This document shows, in pieces, positions 28,011 through 37,036 of a stretch of 64,000 bases of DNA. The translations under genes were made by a program, and so were the position numbers. Position 1 is the first letter of the stretch. Each line of letters starts with the position of its first letter. Under the pieces are notes generated by a model. The model was not told the DNA's origin, ran no database searches, and was given only the letters and a program-made list of their open reading frames with translations. Source of the stretch: CAVQBP01 sp963782475. GTDB taxonomy: Bacteria > Bacteroidota > Ignavibacteria > Ignavibacteriales > Ignavibacteriaceae. The stretch covers positions 186,001-250,000 of the forward strand of contig CAWAJW010000016.1 of assembly GCA_963782475.1 (NCBI GenBank), read 5' to 3'.

Positions 28011-28814
28011 ATGAAAAATATTTATAATCATGCATATTTACTTTATTATTCTTTGCTAATCGCATTATCATTTACTATCCTTCTATACGCATATTCAACT
28101 GGAATTACCGGGGTAACAAAAAAGGGTAATACTCCAGGGTGTACATGTCACGAATTAAACCCTTCAACAAATGTTATTGTTACAATAAACGGTCCGGACA
28201 CTTTAATGCCTAGTCAAACAGCAAATTATTCGATTACAATTTCGGGCGGACCTTTAAAAGCTGCCGGGACAGATATTTCCGTATCAAATGGTTCTTTATC
28301 ACCTGCATCAAGTGATTTAAGACTCGAAAATGGTGAATTGACACATTTTTTACCAAAAACTCCTATGGCAGGAGTAGTTACTTTTGATTTTACTTATACC
28401 GCTCCTTCAATACCCGGGGTGCAGACAATTTATGCCAATGGAAACAGTGTTAATTTCAATGGCCAAAATACCGGAGATCAGTGGAATTTTGCGCCGAATA
28501 AAATAATTACAATAGGTTCAGTAACAGGAATTGAAGATGAAAAGAATTTACTAACCTATAGGCTTGAACAAAATTTTCCGAATCCTTTCAACCCTTCAAC
28601 AAAAATCAGGTATAGTATACCGGAAAAAGAATTTGTATCGTTAAAAGTTTATGATCTTTTAGGGAATGAAGTTGCAACACTTGCATATGGAGAACAGGCG
28701 GCGGGAACATATCAAGTTACTTTTAACGGTAATGGCCATTCCAGCGGTGTATATTTTTACACTTTAAAAACAAAAAATTATATCGCAACCAAAAAATTTT
28801 TATTGCTTAAATAA
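28011..28814 (+). CDS. Secreted choice-of-anchor V-type protein with T9SS sorting domain
   Basis: 267 residues. An N-terminal hydrophobic segment (about 8-27) may be a signal peptide. A C-T-C-H motif near 45 precedes a beta-sandwich (V-T-I-N-G-P-D-T-L, I-S-G-G-P, G-E-L-T-H-F), the pattern of the choice-of-anchor V domain. The last ~85 residues are a type A sorting domain (Q-N-F-P-N-P-F-N-P-S-T-K-I ... S-G-V-Y-F-Y-T-L ... K-K-F-L-L-L-K). It is likely exported by the type IX system and anchored or released at the surface. Function unknown. Confidence 0.82.
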   Translation: MKNIYNHAYLLYYSLLIALSFTILLYAYSTGITGVTKKGNTPGCTCHELNPSTNVIVTINGPDTLMPSQTANYSITISGGPLKAAGTDISVSNGSLSPASSDLRLENGELTHFLPKTPMAGVVTFDFTYTAPSIPGVQTIYANGNSVNFNGQNTGDQWNFAPNKIITIGSVTGIEDEKNLLTYRLEQNFPNPFNPSTKIRYSIPEKEFVSLKVYDLLGNEVATLAYGEQAAGTYQVTFNGNGHSSGVYFYTLKTKNYIATKKFLLLK

Positions 28815-29096
28815 GGGAAATATTTGCTGTAAATAAATCAATACCTTTCAAAAGTAAAAATTAAACATACCTTCTTTTTAACCGCGTCTCCTTTAATATT
28901 AGAACTTGATATAATAATATTCGAAATAGTTCCATCATATTGGTAATTAAACAGGAATAAAATATATTTAAAAACATATTTATATTATTTGTTAATATAA
29001 TCACAGCTTATAGGAATTGTTCTCATATCTTTTTATAATAACATTCAAAACAGATGAGTTATAGATAATTTCTTAAACCAAAAAAAGGATAAACTT

Positions 29097-30545
29097 ATGA
29101 GAAAAATTATTATACTATTGAGCATAATATTATTCACCTCTTTTATCAGCAATGCACAAGAATATTCTCTTCGAAAAAAGCACCATGCTTTTTCCGGAAC
29201 CTTAATGATTAGTACGGACGTAGGAATGACGTTAGGTTATACCGATTACTCTAATACAAAACCTCAAATAGTCGGCAGGGGTGCATTGGAATATTTTTTC
29301 CCGACAACATCCAGCGGCATTTTTGGATTAAAAGGGTTTATAAGTGCCGGATATGTCGGCGGGAAAGATTCCAAGAAATACCCAACTGAATTCAGAGCGT
29401 CTATAACGAGAATTGGGGGTGGAATATCATATACATTTTCAATTAAACAGAGTTTATTTCCCTATATATTTCTAGGTTCATCTTATGGCTGGGTAAACCC
29501 TGAAGACAACAGCGGTATTACCCTTCCTTACGGTTACGGACCAAGAAGCTTTAAAATAACAGGTGTAGATTACCATGGAGAGCTTGGTCTAAGATTCTTG
29601 TTATCCGATGAAATTAGTCTCAATGTAAATGTTGGAGCAGAATTCAGTTCAGGTGATCACTGGGATGGACTGCCGCCCCATGGAAGTAATGATATGCTGA
29701 TTCAGACTATGGCAGGATTTTCATATTCATTTTTTACTCAAACAGATGAAGACGGGGACGGAGTACCGGATTCCAGGGATCAATGTCCAAATACACCTCC
29801 TGGAGTTAAAGTAGATGATTTCGGATGCCCTATTGATTCAGATCATGATGGAGTTCCGGATTATAAAGATAAATGTCCTAATACAGAACCAGGAATGCCG
29901 GTTGATGAAAATGGATGCGCAATTGATTCAGACCATGATGGGGTTCCCGATAAATATGATAAATGTCCAAATACCCCTCCGGGTATGAAAGTAAATGAAA
30001 ATGGGTGCCCGGACTCGGATCATGATGGAGTTTTCGATGATCAGGATAAATGTCCTAATACTCCGGAAGGAGCACCTGTTGACGCGACGGGTTGTCCTAA
30101 AGATTCCGATGGTGATGGTGTACCGGACTACAAGGATGAATGCCCTAATACACCCAAAGGAGAGGAAGTAGACGAAAAAGGGTGTGTAATTAAAAGAGAT
30201 ACTGTAAAGGTAAGTCTGAGTGGGGATACTAATTTCGAATCAGGAAAAGCTGTTCTGCTACCAAATGCCTATCCTGTTTTGAATAATCTCGTAGAAAGTA
30301 TGAAGAGTGATACGAAAGCAAAATTGAGAATTGAAGGTTATACTGATTCTATCGGCTCTGATTCATATAATTTGGAACTTTCAAGAAAAAGAGCTCAGGC
30401 GGTTGCAGATTATTTGATAAGCCAGGGAATTAACAGCAGCAGACTTCAGGTAATTCCAATGGGGGAAAGCAATCCTATTGCGTCGAACAAAACAGCAGAA
30501 GGAAGGGCAATGAATAGAAGAGTCGAAATAATTCCGGAGCATTAA
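29097..30545 (+). CDS. OmpA-family outer-membrane protein with thrombospondin type 3 repeats
   Basis: 482 residues. Signal peptide to N-A-Q (21). A beta-barrel-like region (25-210) is followed by about five calcium-binding TSP3 repeats of the D-x-D-x-D-G-V-P-D ... C-P-N-T-P type (213-365). An OmpA/peptidoglycan-binding domain (375-482) has G-Y-T-D-S-I-G-S and L-S-x-x-R-A-Q-A-V and N-R-R-V-E. It anchors the outer membrane to peptidoglycan through a stiff calcium-dependent linker. A similar gene follows 137 bp downstream, after a strong terminator. Confidence 0.92.
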   Translation: MRKIIILLSIILFTSFISNAQEYSLRKKHHAFSGTLMISTDVGMTLGYTDYSNTKPQIVGRGALEYFFPTTSSGIFGLKGFISAGYVGGKDSKKYPTEFRASITRIGGGISYTFSIKQSLFPYIFLGSSYGWVNPEDNSGITLPYGYGPRSFKITGVDYHGELGLRFLLSDEISLNVNVGAEFSSGDHWDGLPPHGSNDMLIQTMAGFSYSFFTQTDEDGDGVPDSRDQCPNTPPGVKVDDFGCPIDSDHDGVPDYKDKCPNTEPGMPVDENGCAIDSDHDGVPDKYDKCPNTPPGMKVNENGCPDSDHDGVFDDQDKCPNTPEGAPVDATGCPKDSDGDGVPDYKDECPNTPKGEEVDEKGCVIKRDTVKVSLSGDTNFESGKAVLLPNAYPVLNNLVESMKSDTKAKLRIEGYTDSIGSDSYNLELSRKRAQAVADYLISQGINSSRLQVIPMGESNPIASNKTAEGRAMNRRVEIIPEH

Positions 30546-30565
30546 TTTTATAAAGCTTATCTTAT

Positions 30566-30597
30566 AAGAAGGGAATGCAAATCTGCATTCCCTTCTT
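30566..30597 (+). terminator. Strong rho-independent terminator
   Basis: A perfect 14-bp stem, AAGAAGGGAATGCA (30566-30579) and TGCATTCCCTTCTT (30584-30597), closes a 4-nt loop 21 bp after the OmpA-family stop. A-rich and T-rich flanks would let it work on both strands. Confidence 0.92.
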
Positions 30598-30682
30598 ATT
30601 TATATAAACCACTGCATTTTTCAATTCGACAAAATCCTCTTAAATTAGTAATACTATATTTACAAAAAAGGGAAACCACTAA

Positions 30683-32122
30683 ATGAAAATTTTTACTTTT
30701 CTGTTAATTCTTTTTTTTGCAGGGATATCTTTATCTCAACAGCTTCATAGGAACAAATATTCCGCTTTTTCCGGTTCATTTGTTTTGAGTATGGAGGCTG
30801 GAGCGACCCTCGGCTTTACAGATTATAAAAATAAAAAAATCGATTACATGGGAAGAGGTTCGATAGAATATTTTTTCCCCTCTTTTACAACCAGCACTTT
30901 CGGTATAAGAGCAATGGGCGGGGGCGGTTACATTAGGGGCGAAGATTTAAATTATAACCCAACAATCTTTAGAACAAGTTTTGAATTTGCAGGAGGCGGT
31001 TTAATTTATGCGTTATCTCTCAGTGATGTTGTAACTCCCTATTTATTTGCCGGTGCCGCATACACATGGTTTGATCCAAGAGGAGAAAACGATATACAGC
31101 TGCCTAATAGTAAATCAGGAATATATAAGAAAAGTGAGCTAAATTATTTAGGAGAAATTGGAATAAGATTTCTTGCAACAGATAATTTAAGTTTTAACAT
31201 GGTTGGCGGCGTGCAGCTTGGTTCACGCGATTATCTTGATGATATAGCTGTTGGAACAAATAAGGATTTTATTGTAAACGTACTTGCAGGAGTTTCATTT
31301 TCATTTTTTATTAATCGGGACAGCGACGGTGACGGTGTAGATGATTCAGAAGATCTTTGCGGGGATACTCCTCCGGGTGTCAAAGTTGACGATTTTGGGT
31401 GTCCGCTTGATTCTGATAAAGATGGAATACCTGACTATCTAGATAAATGTCCCAATACCCCGAAGGATGTTCTGGTTAATAATGACGGCTGTCCTTTGGA
31501 TTCAGATGGGGATGGAGTTCCCGACTATTTAGACCTATGTTCAAATACACCAAAGAATGTTCCCGTTGATAAATCCGGCTGTCCTTATGATCTTGATGGA
31601 GATGGTATACCGGATTTTAAGGACAAATGCGGTAATACTCCTCCCAATGTAGAAGTTGATCAGGATGGTTGTCCTTTGGATTCAGATAAAGACGGGGTTC
31701 CTGATTACCTTGATAAATGTCCTAATACTATTGCAGGAGTGAAGGTGGATAAAGATGGCTGCCCAATAAAGGAAGAAGTTAAAGAATTTACCTTAAGTTC
31801 GGGTGCAAATTTTGCCTCCGGCAGTTCAACTTTGTTGCCTTCTGCTTACCATGAATTGGATAAGCTTGTAGAAGTAATGAAACAAAACCCAATTTCAAGA
31901 TGGAGAATTGAAGGTCATACCGATAATGTTGGCAGTAAAGCAGGCAACCTCAAAATTTCAAGGGAAAGAGCCGAATCAGTTTTGAATTATTTTATTTCCA
32001 AGGGTTTAACCCGAAATAGGTTTGAAGTTTTCGGAATGGGAATGGAATATCCTATTGCTGATAATTCAACTGAAGCAGGAAGAGCTAAAAACCGGAGAGT
32101 AGTTATAATTAGAATAAATTGA
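30683..32122 (+). CDS. OmpA-family outer-membrane protein with TSP3 repeats (paralog)
   Basis: 479 residues, same layout as the gene at 29097: signal peptide (to about 18, S-L-S-Q-Q), barrel-like N-half sharing the K-Y-S-A-F-S-G-S start, five TSP3 repeats (D-S-D-K-D-G-I-P-D-Y-L-D-K-C-P-N-T), and an OmpA domain (E-G-H-T-D-N-V-G, N-R-R-V-V). The two are a tandem duplication, and the terminator between them implies separate control. Probably a major envelope stabiliser. Confidence 0.92.
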   Translation: MKIFTFLLILFFAGISLSQQLHRNKYSAFSGSFVLSMEAGATLGFTDYKNKKIDYMGRGSIEYFFPSFTTSTFGIRAMGGGGYIRGEDLNYNPTIFRTSFEFAGGGLIYALSLSDVVTPYLFAGAAYTWFDPRGENDIQLPNSKSGIYKKSELNYLGEIGIRFLATDNLSFNMVGGVQLGSRDYLDDIAVGTNKDFIVNVLAGVSFSFFINRDSDGDGVDDSEDLCGDTPPGVKVDDFGCPLDSDKDGIPDYLDKCPNTPKDVLVNNDGCPLDSDGDGVPDYLDLCSNTPKNVPVDKSGCPYDLDGDGIPDFKDKCGNTPPNVEVDQDGCPLDSDKDGVPDYLDKCPNTIAGVKVDKDGCPIKEEVKEFTLSSGANFASGSSTLLPSAYHELDKLVEVMKQNPISRWRIEGHTDNVGSKAGNLKISRERAESVLNYFISKGLTRNRFEVFGMGMEYPIADNSTEAGRAKNRRVVIIRIN

Positions 32123-32284
32123 TCAATTTGGCTTTTATGATTAATTAAATGAACCTAAATTAGAAAGTCTCAATAGCAATTAAAATATTTATTTTAAGAA
32201 ATTCTTACTGAATTAAAATAGTTTTTTTAAAAAAGATTGTAACTCCAAAATTTGAAATTCAGCTGAGTTCATCAAAGTACGTCC

Positions 32285-32989
32285 ATGAATAAAGATTATT
32301 TTTTACCGGGAACAAATAAGCAGTTAAATGTTTTACTTGAAAATATTGAAGTAAAAGATCTTTCCGTCTTGGTTCTAGGAGAGGGAAGCGAAGGAATTTC
32401 AAAAGAAATATTTTCTCGAGAGGCCTCCAGAGTAATTATGCTGGTTCAGGATGAAGATTCTCTTTTAAGAGCAAGAATAAATCTAACCTCGTCAAAAGGA
32501 ATTTCTGTAAAAATGATGGGGTACGATAATACAGACTTTAAAGATTCATTATTTGATTTGGTTTATGCCCAAGCTTCAATTTCATCCCCCAATAGGAATA
32601 AAATAATAAAGGAAATAAGAAGAATTTTAAAGCCGGGAGGTTATTTCTGTGTTGGTGAAATTGTAAAGTTAACGGAGTCGCCGCCTCAATTTGTGAAGGA
32701 TATCTGGAATAATTCCAATATCTTACCTCTTTTTTCAGAAGAACTTGAAAACTATTACAATGAAAAGAATTTTGAGATTATTCTTGCAAATGATATATCA
32801 TATACTTTTAAGGATTTTTACCAGTTAAGCAACAATTTATTAAAAGAAAAATCTAATGATCTTTCAGCTGAAGAAAAAAGTTATAATAAAAGATTATTGA
32901 AGCAGATAAGCCATGAATCAAATGCTTACCTAAAATTGGGCGGTAATATCCATATTGGTTTTAAAGTTTTAATATTGAAGAAAATTTGA
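32285..32989 (+). CDS. Class I SAM-dependent methyltransferase (Methyltransf_11 type)
   Basis: 234 residues. Motif I is L-V-L-G-E-G-S-E-G-I near 32-41. An acidic residue after the second strand is not obvious (I-M-L-V-Q-D-E-D). The post-I region has F-D-L-V-Y-A-Q-A-S, and motif III is I-L-K-P-G-G-Y-F-C-V-G-E. The substrate is unknown. Its stop overlaps the TTG start of rlmD, so the two are co-translated, which suggests a link to RNA or translation, but that is inference. Confidence 0.75.
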   Translation: MNKDYFLPGTNKQLNVLLENIEVKDLSVLVLGEGSEGISKEIFSREASRVIMLVQDEDSLLRARINLTSSKGISVKMMGYDNTDFKDSLFDLVYAQASISSPNRNKIIKEIRRILKPGGYFCVGEIVKLTESPPQFVKDIWNNSNILPLFSEELENYYNEKNFEIILANDISYTFKDFYQLSNNLLKEKSNDLSAEEKSYNKRLLKQISHESNAYLKLGGNIHIGFKVLILKKI

Positions 32990-34431
32990 ATTTGAAAAAA
33001 GGTGATTTAATTGAATTAAGTATTGAAGATTATGCTTTCGAAGGAAGAGGTATTGCAAAGATTAATAAGGAAGAAATTATACCGGGTTCTTCTTCGCAGC
33101 AATTAAAATATATTGTATTTGTGGATAATGCATATCCTGGCGATAAAGTTAAAGCCCAAATTAAAAAGATTAAGAAGTCTTATGCTGAATCGAAAACGGA
33201 AACAGTCATAACTCCTTCGACTTACAGGATAAAAGCCAGGTGCAGATATTTCGGTGACTGCGGAGGCTGCAAACAGCAGGACCTTGACTACCAAAAACAG
33301 CTGGATTTTAAACAAAAGCAAGTTGAAGAAATTTTCAGTAGAATGGGCGGATTCAGCAACTTTACTACCGAACCGATCATTCCATCCGGGAAAGTATTTT
33401 ATTACAGAAACAAAATGGAATTTTCTTTTTCGGATAAAAGATGGCTGACAAAAGAAGAGATAAAATCTGGTAATTATATTGAAAATAATTTTGCACTGGG
33501 TCTGCATGTTCCTAATGTTTATGATAAAGTTTTGGATATTGAAGAGTGTTTTCTTCAATCTGAGCTGAGCAACAATATTTTAAATTTTACAAGAGATTTT
33601 TTTAAGATAAGAAATATTCCGGTTTATAATACACATATTCACCGGGGTTATTTAAGAAACTTAGTCATAAGAGAAGCGGAGCATACTAATAACTTAATGA
33701 TTAATTTGGTTACCTTCTATGAAGATGACAAATTATTTACAGAGTATACGGATGCGGTTACAAAAGAGTTCTCCGAAGTATCGACTGTTGTTAATAATAT
33801 TAATTTGAAAAAAGCCGCAGTTGCAATTGGTGATTATGAAAAAGTTTTTTATGGTGAGGGTTTGATTTATGATCTGATTGGTAAATATAAATTCAGGATC
33901 AGCGCAAATTCTTTCTTCCAAACAAATACTATTCAGGCTGAGAACCTCTATAAAACCGCACTGGAATTTACTGAATTAAAAGGGGACGAAATCGTTTACG
34001 ATTTATATTCCGGAGCCGGAACAATTGCAATTTATATTTCTGGTTCTGCAAAAAATGTTTATGCATTTGAAAGTGCTGAAACCGCGGTAAAAGATGCTGA
34101 AGAAAATATAAAGTTAAACAAAATTGAAAATGTCAAATTTTTTATATCCGATCTGAATAAAACATTTCTTCCGCTTGTAAAAGGCTATAATTTGCTATCT
34201 CCCAATGTTGTTATAGTGGATCCTCCCAGGAGTGGGATGCATAAAAATACTGTTGAAGATGTGGTAAATTTAAATCCTGAAAAAATAATTTATGTTAGCT
34301 GCAATCCAACCACACAAGTTAGGGATATTAAACTCTTTGCTGAAGGGGGATACAAGCTAATCAGAATAAGACCTGTTGATATGTTCCCACATACTTTTCA
34401 TATTGAAAATGTAGCATTACTTTATAAGTAA
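32986..34431 (+). CDS. rlmD: 23S rRNA (uracil-C5)-methyltransferase, RlmD/TrmA family
   Basis: 481 residues starting at TTG 32986 (4-bp overlap with the previous stop). TRAM domain (1-65), then the [4Fe-4S] cysteines in C-R-Y-F-G-D-C-G-G-C (~87-96) plus a later C in D-I-E-E-C. The methylase domain has Y-D-L-Y-S-G-A-G-T-I, V-D-P-P-R-S-G-M and the catalytic cysteine in Y-V-S-C-N-P. The last residues (F-H-I-E-N-V-A-L-L-Y-K) are supplied by the integrated element: the displaced original 3' end lies at 38924-38960 (F-H-I-E-N-V-A-L-L-I-K). Full length is kept, so the gene should still work. Which uracil it modifies (747 or 1939) cannot be told. Confidence 0.9.
   Translation: MNLKKGDLIELSIEDYAFEGRGIAKINKEEIIPGSSSQQLKYIVFVDNAYPGDKVKAQIKKIKKSYAESKTETVITPSTYRIKARCRYFGDCGGCKQQDLDYQKQLDFKQKQVEEIFSRMGGFSNFTTEPIIPSGKVFYYRNKMEFSFSDKRWLTKEEIKSGNYIENNFALGLHVPNVYDKVLDIEECFLQSELSNNILNFTRDFFKIRNIPVYNTHIHRGYLRNLVIREAEHTNNLMINLVTFYEDDKLFTEYTDAVTKEFSEVSTVVNNINLKKAAVAIGDYEKVFYGEGLIYDLIGKYKFRISANSFFQTNTIQAENLYKTALEFTELKGDEIVYDLYSGAGTIAIYISGSAKNVYAFESAETAVKDAEENIKLNKIENVKFFISDLNKTFLPLVKGYNLLSPNVVIVDPPRSGMHKNTVEDVVNLNPEKIIYVSCNPTTQVRDIKLFAEGGYKLIRIRPVDMFPHTFHIENVALLYK
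34396..34412 (+). other. attL core (17-bp direct repeat)
   Basis: TTTCATATTGAAAATGT, inside the last codons of rlmD, identical to 38924-38940. Flanking positions beyond the core still resemble each other (GTAGCATTACT vs GTGGCGCTATT), as expected when coding sequence is restored by the incoming element. Confidence 0.85.
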
Positions 34432-34468
34432 TTGTATTATAATGCGTTAGCATTTTATAGAATCCTAT

Positions 34469-34489
34469 AAGTAACAAATAGGTAACAAA
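34469..34489 (+). promoter_or_regulatory. Candidate arm-type integrase site, left
   Basis: AAGTAACAAATAGGTAACAAA: two GGTAACAA-like units, 57 bp inside attL. It matches 38791-38811 at 19 of 21 positions in the same orientation. Tyrosine integrases bind such short arm sites near each end. Confidence 0.6.
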
Positions 34490-34647
34490 TAATATTAAAA
34501 TTCATTTAGGTTTTAAGGATAATTATGTGCCTTGGGTAAGTGCAATATAATTAATAGGTATATAAATTGGCTCTTATTGAAATAATGCCAAGGAAGTGAT
34601 TTATGAGAGAAATAGAGGCTATTATATTAAGCATTTCTTTTTTATCT

Positions 34648-34722
34648 AAAAACTTGCGGAAAACTCTTTTTTATGGGAATTCAAAAACTTCTTTTTTTTT
34701 ATGGAAAACTTCTGAAAAACTT
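34648..34722 (+). repeat. Cluster of AAAACTT-type repeats near attL
   Basis: AAAAACTTG (34648), AAAACTC (34660), AAAAACTTC (34683), AAAACTTC (34705) and AAAAACTT (34715) lie within 75 bp in a 330-bp gene-free stretch (34432-34760). They could be replication iterons or excisionase sites, but the low complexity calls for caution. Confidence 0.35.
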
Positions 34723-34763
34723 TTTTAATCTTAGTTGCTTCAAATCGGTGTTAGCATAAAAAG

Positions 34764-34791
34764 AAAACCCGCACCAAAGAAAGATGCGGGC
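34764..34791 (-). terminator. Terminator of the element's minus-strand operon
   Basis: On the minus strand, CCCGCA (34790-34785) pairs with TGCGGG (34773-34768) and is followed by TTTTCTTTTT. It lies just after the last minus-strand gene (stop at 34812). Confidence 0.8.
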
Positions 34792-34811
34792 TCTTGGCAC
34801 TGTCCAATTAA

Positions 34812-35162
34812 CTAATATTCTCCCTTATCAGCAGCGGTTTTCAAATCAGAATATAATGTGTAATTCTCTTTGAACAATCTCGCCTGCTCTGTCAAGTTTG
34901 CTGTAGCGGGATTAAAGGGATTAGTATCCGGTCTGGCTGCTCTCTTTAACGCTGTGTACATCGTAGGGTTTTCTCTGAGTAAAAATCCTTGTACTGTCAA
35001 GTTATACGATTCAGCCTTAAAGGGATTAGGCTTGTCATATTTTGCAGCCAGTTCCTGCAAAAAGTTTACCTGTCCCATTTCCATAAGCTGCAATCTGTAT
35101 TTAGATACTTCTGGATTCGTACTGTTCTCATCAAAAAATTTTCTAACATCATTTAAGTCCAT
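34812..35162 (-). CDS. Element protein with internal ~33-aa repeat, function unknown
   Basis: 116 residues, no signal peptide or membrane helix. The second half holds two copies of a unit N-P-F-x-x-x-x-x-N-L-T-x-Q-x-x-L-x-x-E-N-x-T-x-Y-x-x-L-K-x-A-A (about 45-74 and 80-110), Asn-rich and probably helical. It begins 1 bp after the stop of the upstream gene (35164) and is last in the operon. No family recognised. The repeats suggest a multimerising or scaffold-type protein, but that is a guess. Confidence 0.6.
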   Translation of the reverse strand: MDLNDVRKFFDENSTNPEVSKYRLQLMEMGQVNFLQELAAKYDKPNPFKAESYNLTVQGFLLRENPTMYTALKRAARPDTNPFNPATANLTEQARLFKENYTLYSDLKTAADKGEY

Positions 35163-35163
35163 T

Positions 35164-35400
35164 TTATATTTCCTTTCTGAAAATATTTATTAAATAAAAA
35201 TTATATTCTATAACAATTATGCGGTCAAAATTTTCTGCTTTAACCGTTAATGTTGCAACACTACTATTTGTAATGCTGTGCGGAGTTTGAGCATTGATTT
35301 TTATTTCATTGCTATCTTTGCTTTCAATCCTTCCAATAATGACCGAAGACAAATCCGGCGGATTGTATTTCACGAGTGAACCGATTCTAACTTTATCCAT
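35164..35400 (-). CDS. Small beta-rich element protein, function unknown
   Basis: 78 residues, M-D-K-V-R-I-G-S-L-V-K-Y-N-P-P at the start, and alternating strand pattern through V-A-T-L-T-V-K-A-E-N-F. A small SH3- or OB-like fold is plausible but unproven. It lies 39 bp after the replication-protein gene and 1 bp before the repeat protein, in one operon. Confidence 0.55.
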   Translation of the reverse strand: MDKVRIGSLVKYNPPDLSSVIIGRIESKDSNEIKINAQTPHSITNSSVATLTVKAENFDRIIVIEYNFYLINIFRKEI

Positions 35401-35439
35401 TGTCTATCCTTTCTTTTAGTGATTATAAAAATGAAAAAT

Positions 35440-36225
35440 TTAATCTTGCTGTTTTCTTTTGCTTTCAAAGTATCTATTTGCTAAAACACCCTCGGTAAAG
35501 AAATGGTTAGCAGAATAATCACAATACCTGCCAAACTTTTTATGAAAATATCCATGTATCATATTCTCATAATCCAAGTGATAATCATGGTCTTTTATGA
35601 TGTTCAATATTTTTTGTTCTTGGTCTGGTTCTAACTTGGGATGTTCTTGACTACGATAAAACTTATACCAATAGAAAAAAAGATTTATTACTTCTAACTC
35701 AAAAGGTTTTTTCTTATCGCTAACAGTAGCGGAGTTTACGAAGCTACCATTATTAATATCTTTCTCTATCTCTATCTCTATCTCTTTCTCTGTAGTGTTA
35801 GAATAACGTGAGCCTAACGTTAGGTTATTTTTATTTTGAACTGAATTTTTTGTTTTATTATAATGTCTCCTTTGTCTTTCCCGATTATTTTCCTGAATTT
35901 TTTCTAACTTTTCTATACTCTGATGCTTATCAAAATTTAAAATGAATATTCCTTTTTCATCAACTTGTATCATTCCAAATTCTAAAAATGTTTTAAGTGC
36001 AAGTTGAGTAAGAGATAAACTTCTACCTAAAACAATACTAAGATTTTTTTCTGTGTAAGGAATTCCAAGTGAAACATATCCACCGCTGTAATGTTTTCCG
36101 GCTAAGGTCAATAGATGTAACCAAATTAAAATTATCGAATCACCCTTAGGAAGTTTTCCGATTAGCTTTATTTTTTCATCATTAAAAAAATTAGTTGTAA
36201 TCCTAATCCAATAAATATCCGCCAT
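35440..36225 (-). CDS. Phage replisome-organizer-type replication initiation protein
   Basis: 261 residues. The N-terminal ~115 residues match the phage replisome organizer N-terminal domain (I-R-I-T-T-N-F-F-N-D-E-K-I-K-L-I, I-W-L-H-L-L-T-L-A-G-K, G-I-P-Y-T-E-K-N-L), a winged-helix origin-binding module. A basic, Glu/Lys-rich linker (E-I-E-I-E-I-E-K) follows, then a helical C-terminal region (175-255) that may recruit the host helicase. No primase or helicase motifs, so it would rely on host or helper proteins. It starts 5 bp after the 56-aa ORF. This gene shows that the element replicates after excision. Confidence 0.78.
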   Translation of the reverse strand: MADIYWIRITTNFFNDEKIKLIGKLPKGDSIILIWLHLLTLAGKHYSGGYVSLGIPYTEKNLSIVLGRSLSLTQLALKTFLEFGMIQVDEKGIFILNFDKHQSIEKLEKIQENNRERQRRHYNKTKNSVQNKNNLTLGSRYSNTTEKEIEIEIEKDINNGSFVNSATVSDKKKPFELEVINLFFYWYKFYRSQEHPKLEPDQEQKILNIIKDHDYHLDYENMIHGYFHKKFGRYCDYSANHFFTEGVLANRYFESKRKQQD

Positions 36226-36230
36226 GCCTT

Positions 36231-36401
36231 TTAATCTTCCCCCTCAATTGCTTCGCTTATTGAATCTGAAACTTCATAAAGAATTTTTACAACCCAATTG
36301 AGCCGCTGTTTGGTTTTTTTATCCAGACTATCACACATAAAAATAAGCTCGCTTATTTTTTTCGATAAGATTTCAAGTTCCCGATTATTATCATCCATCA
36401 T
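36231..36401 (-). CDS. Small acidic helical protein, 56 aa
   Basis: Begins M-M-D-D-N-N-R-E-L-E-I-L-S-K-K-I and ends A-I-E-G-E-D; helical throughout, with a cysteine near 21. The stop is 5 bp before the replication gene start. Position and spacing support a real gene. No family recognised; perhaps a replication accessory protein. Confidence 0.5.
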   Translation of the reverse strand: MMDDNNRELEILSKKISELIFMCDSLDKKTKQRLNWVVKILYEVSDSISEAIEGED

Positions 36402-36454
36402 TTTTTACCCTAATTTTTAATTACAATTTTTTAGCACCATAACGAACTACGTTT

Positions 36455-36712
36455 TTATAAATCTGTCATTGAAAGTTGAGAATTTTGATTAAAATCAGTA
36501 TGTGAATTTCGATTTAAGAGGCTTTTATCTTGAAGCCTATATGATGTATGGCTTTTTATTTTTTCATGCCTTAAATCGCCTGTATTTGATTTTGAGCGTT
36601 TAGAAATATAGTTCCTGCAATCGATTAACCTGGCTTGCGTTTGTGATTGCATCTTGCATGAATTATGGCACTTGGTACATCTATCGACGATTTGTAACAT
36701 AATATTTTTCAA
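36455..36712 (-). CDS. Small Cys/His-containing basic protein
   Basis: 85 residues; C-T-K-C-H-N-S-C near residue 12-19 could bind zinc, and a later C is in L-I-D-C-R-N. Rich in Ser, Asn, Lys and Arg, probably nucleic-acid binding. Its ATG overlaps the AlpA-like gene stop by 4 bp, a sign of coupling. No family recognised. Confidence 0.5.
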   Translation of the reverse strand: MKNIMLQIVDRCTKCHNSCKMQSQTQARLIDCRNYISKRSKSNTGDLRHEKIKSHTSYRLQDKSLLNRNSHTDFNQNSQLSMTDL

Positions 36713-37005
36713 CCTTTCTTTTTTGATTTGAACATAAGAAAATTGATTGCTTCGCTTTCAAGTTCACTGGAAGATTTTATTCTGTTTTGCTGTAGGTAAG
36801 CTTCGAGATCGCTTTTAGAAAAATATATCTTCTTACCATTAGGTTTATAAAAGGGAATTTTTCTGAAATGACTCAATTTATAAAGAAACGATTTTGATAA
36901 TCCAAGATATTCAGAGGCTTCTGTAAAATCTAACATTTTCTTTTCACTTTTTTGTAAACGTGCCTCAATTAAGCCGCTTAACTTTTCTAAAATTTCATCA
37001 TCCAT
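36709..37005 (-). CDS. AlpA/excisionase-like HTH regulator
   Basis: 98 residues. A MerR-like winged helix in the middle: M-L-D-F-T-E-A-S-E-Y-L-G-L-S-K-S-F-L-Y-K-L, then I-P-F-Y-K-P-N-G-K-K-I-Y-F-S-K-S-D-L, the usual shape of helix-turn-helix_17 excisionases. It probably bends att DNA for excision and/or controls the operon. A terminator-like hairpin/pseudoknot sits directly upstream (37037-37096), so expression may be attenuated. Confidence 0.8.
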   Translation of the reverse strand: MDDEILEKLSGLIEARLQKSEKKMLDFTEASEYLGLSKSFLYKLSHFRKIPFYKPNGKKIYFSKSDLEAYLQQNRIKSSSELESEAINFLMFKSKKKG

Positions 37006-37036
37006 ATTGAACCTTTTCCGAATTTAGATATAAAAA

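Noticed and set aside
28137..28151. C-T-C-H as a haem-binding motif
   Set aside because: Covalent haem needs C-x-x-C-H; here only one residue separates the cysteines.
35440..36225. Calling the rlmD element a complete prophage
   Set aside because: No terminase, portal, capsid, tail or lysis gene in 4.5 kb.
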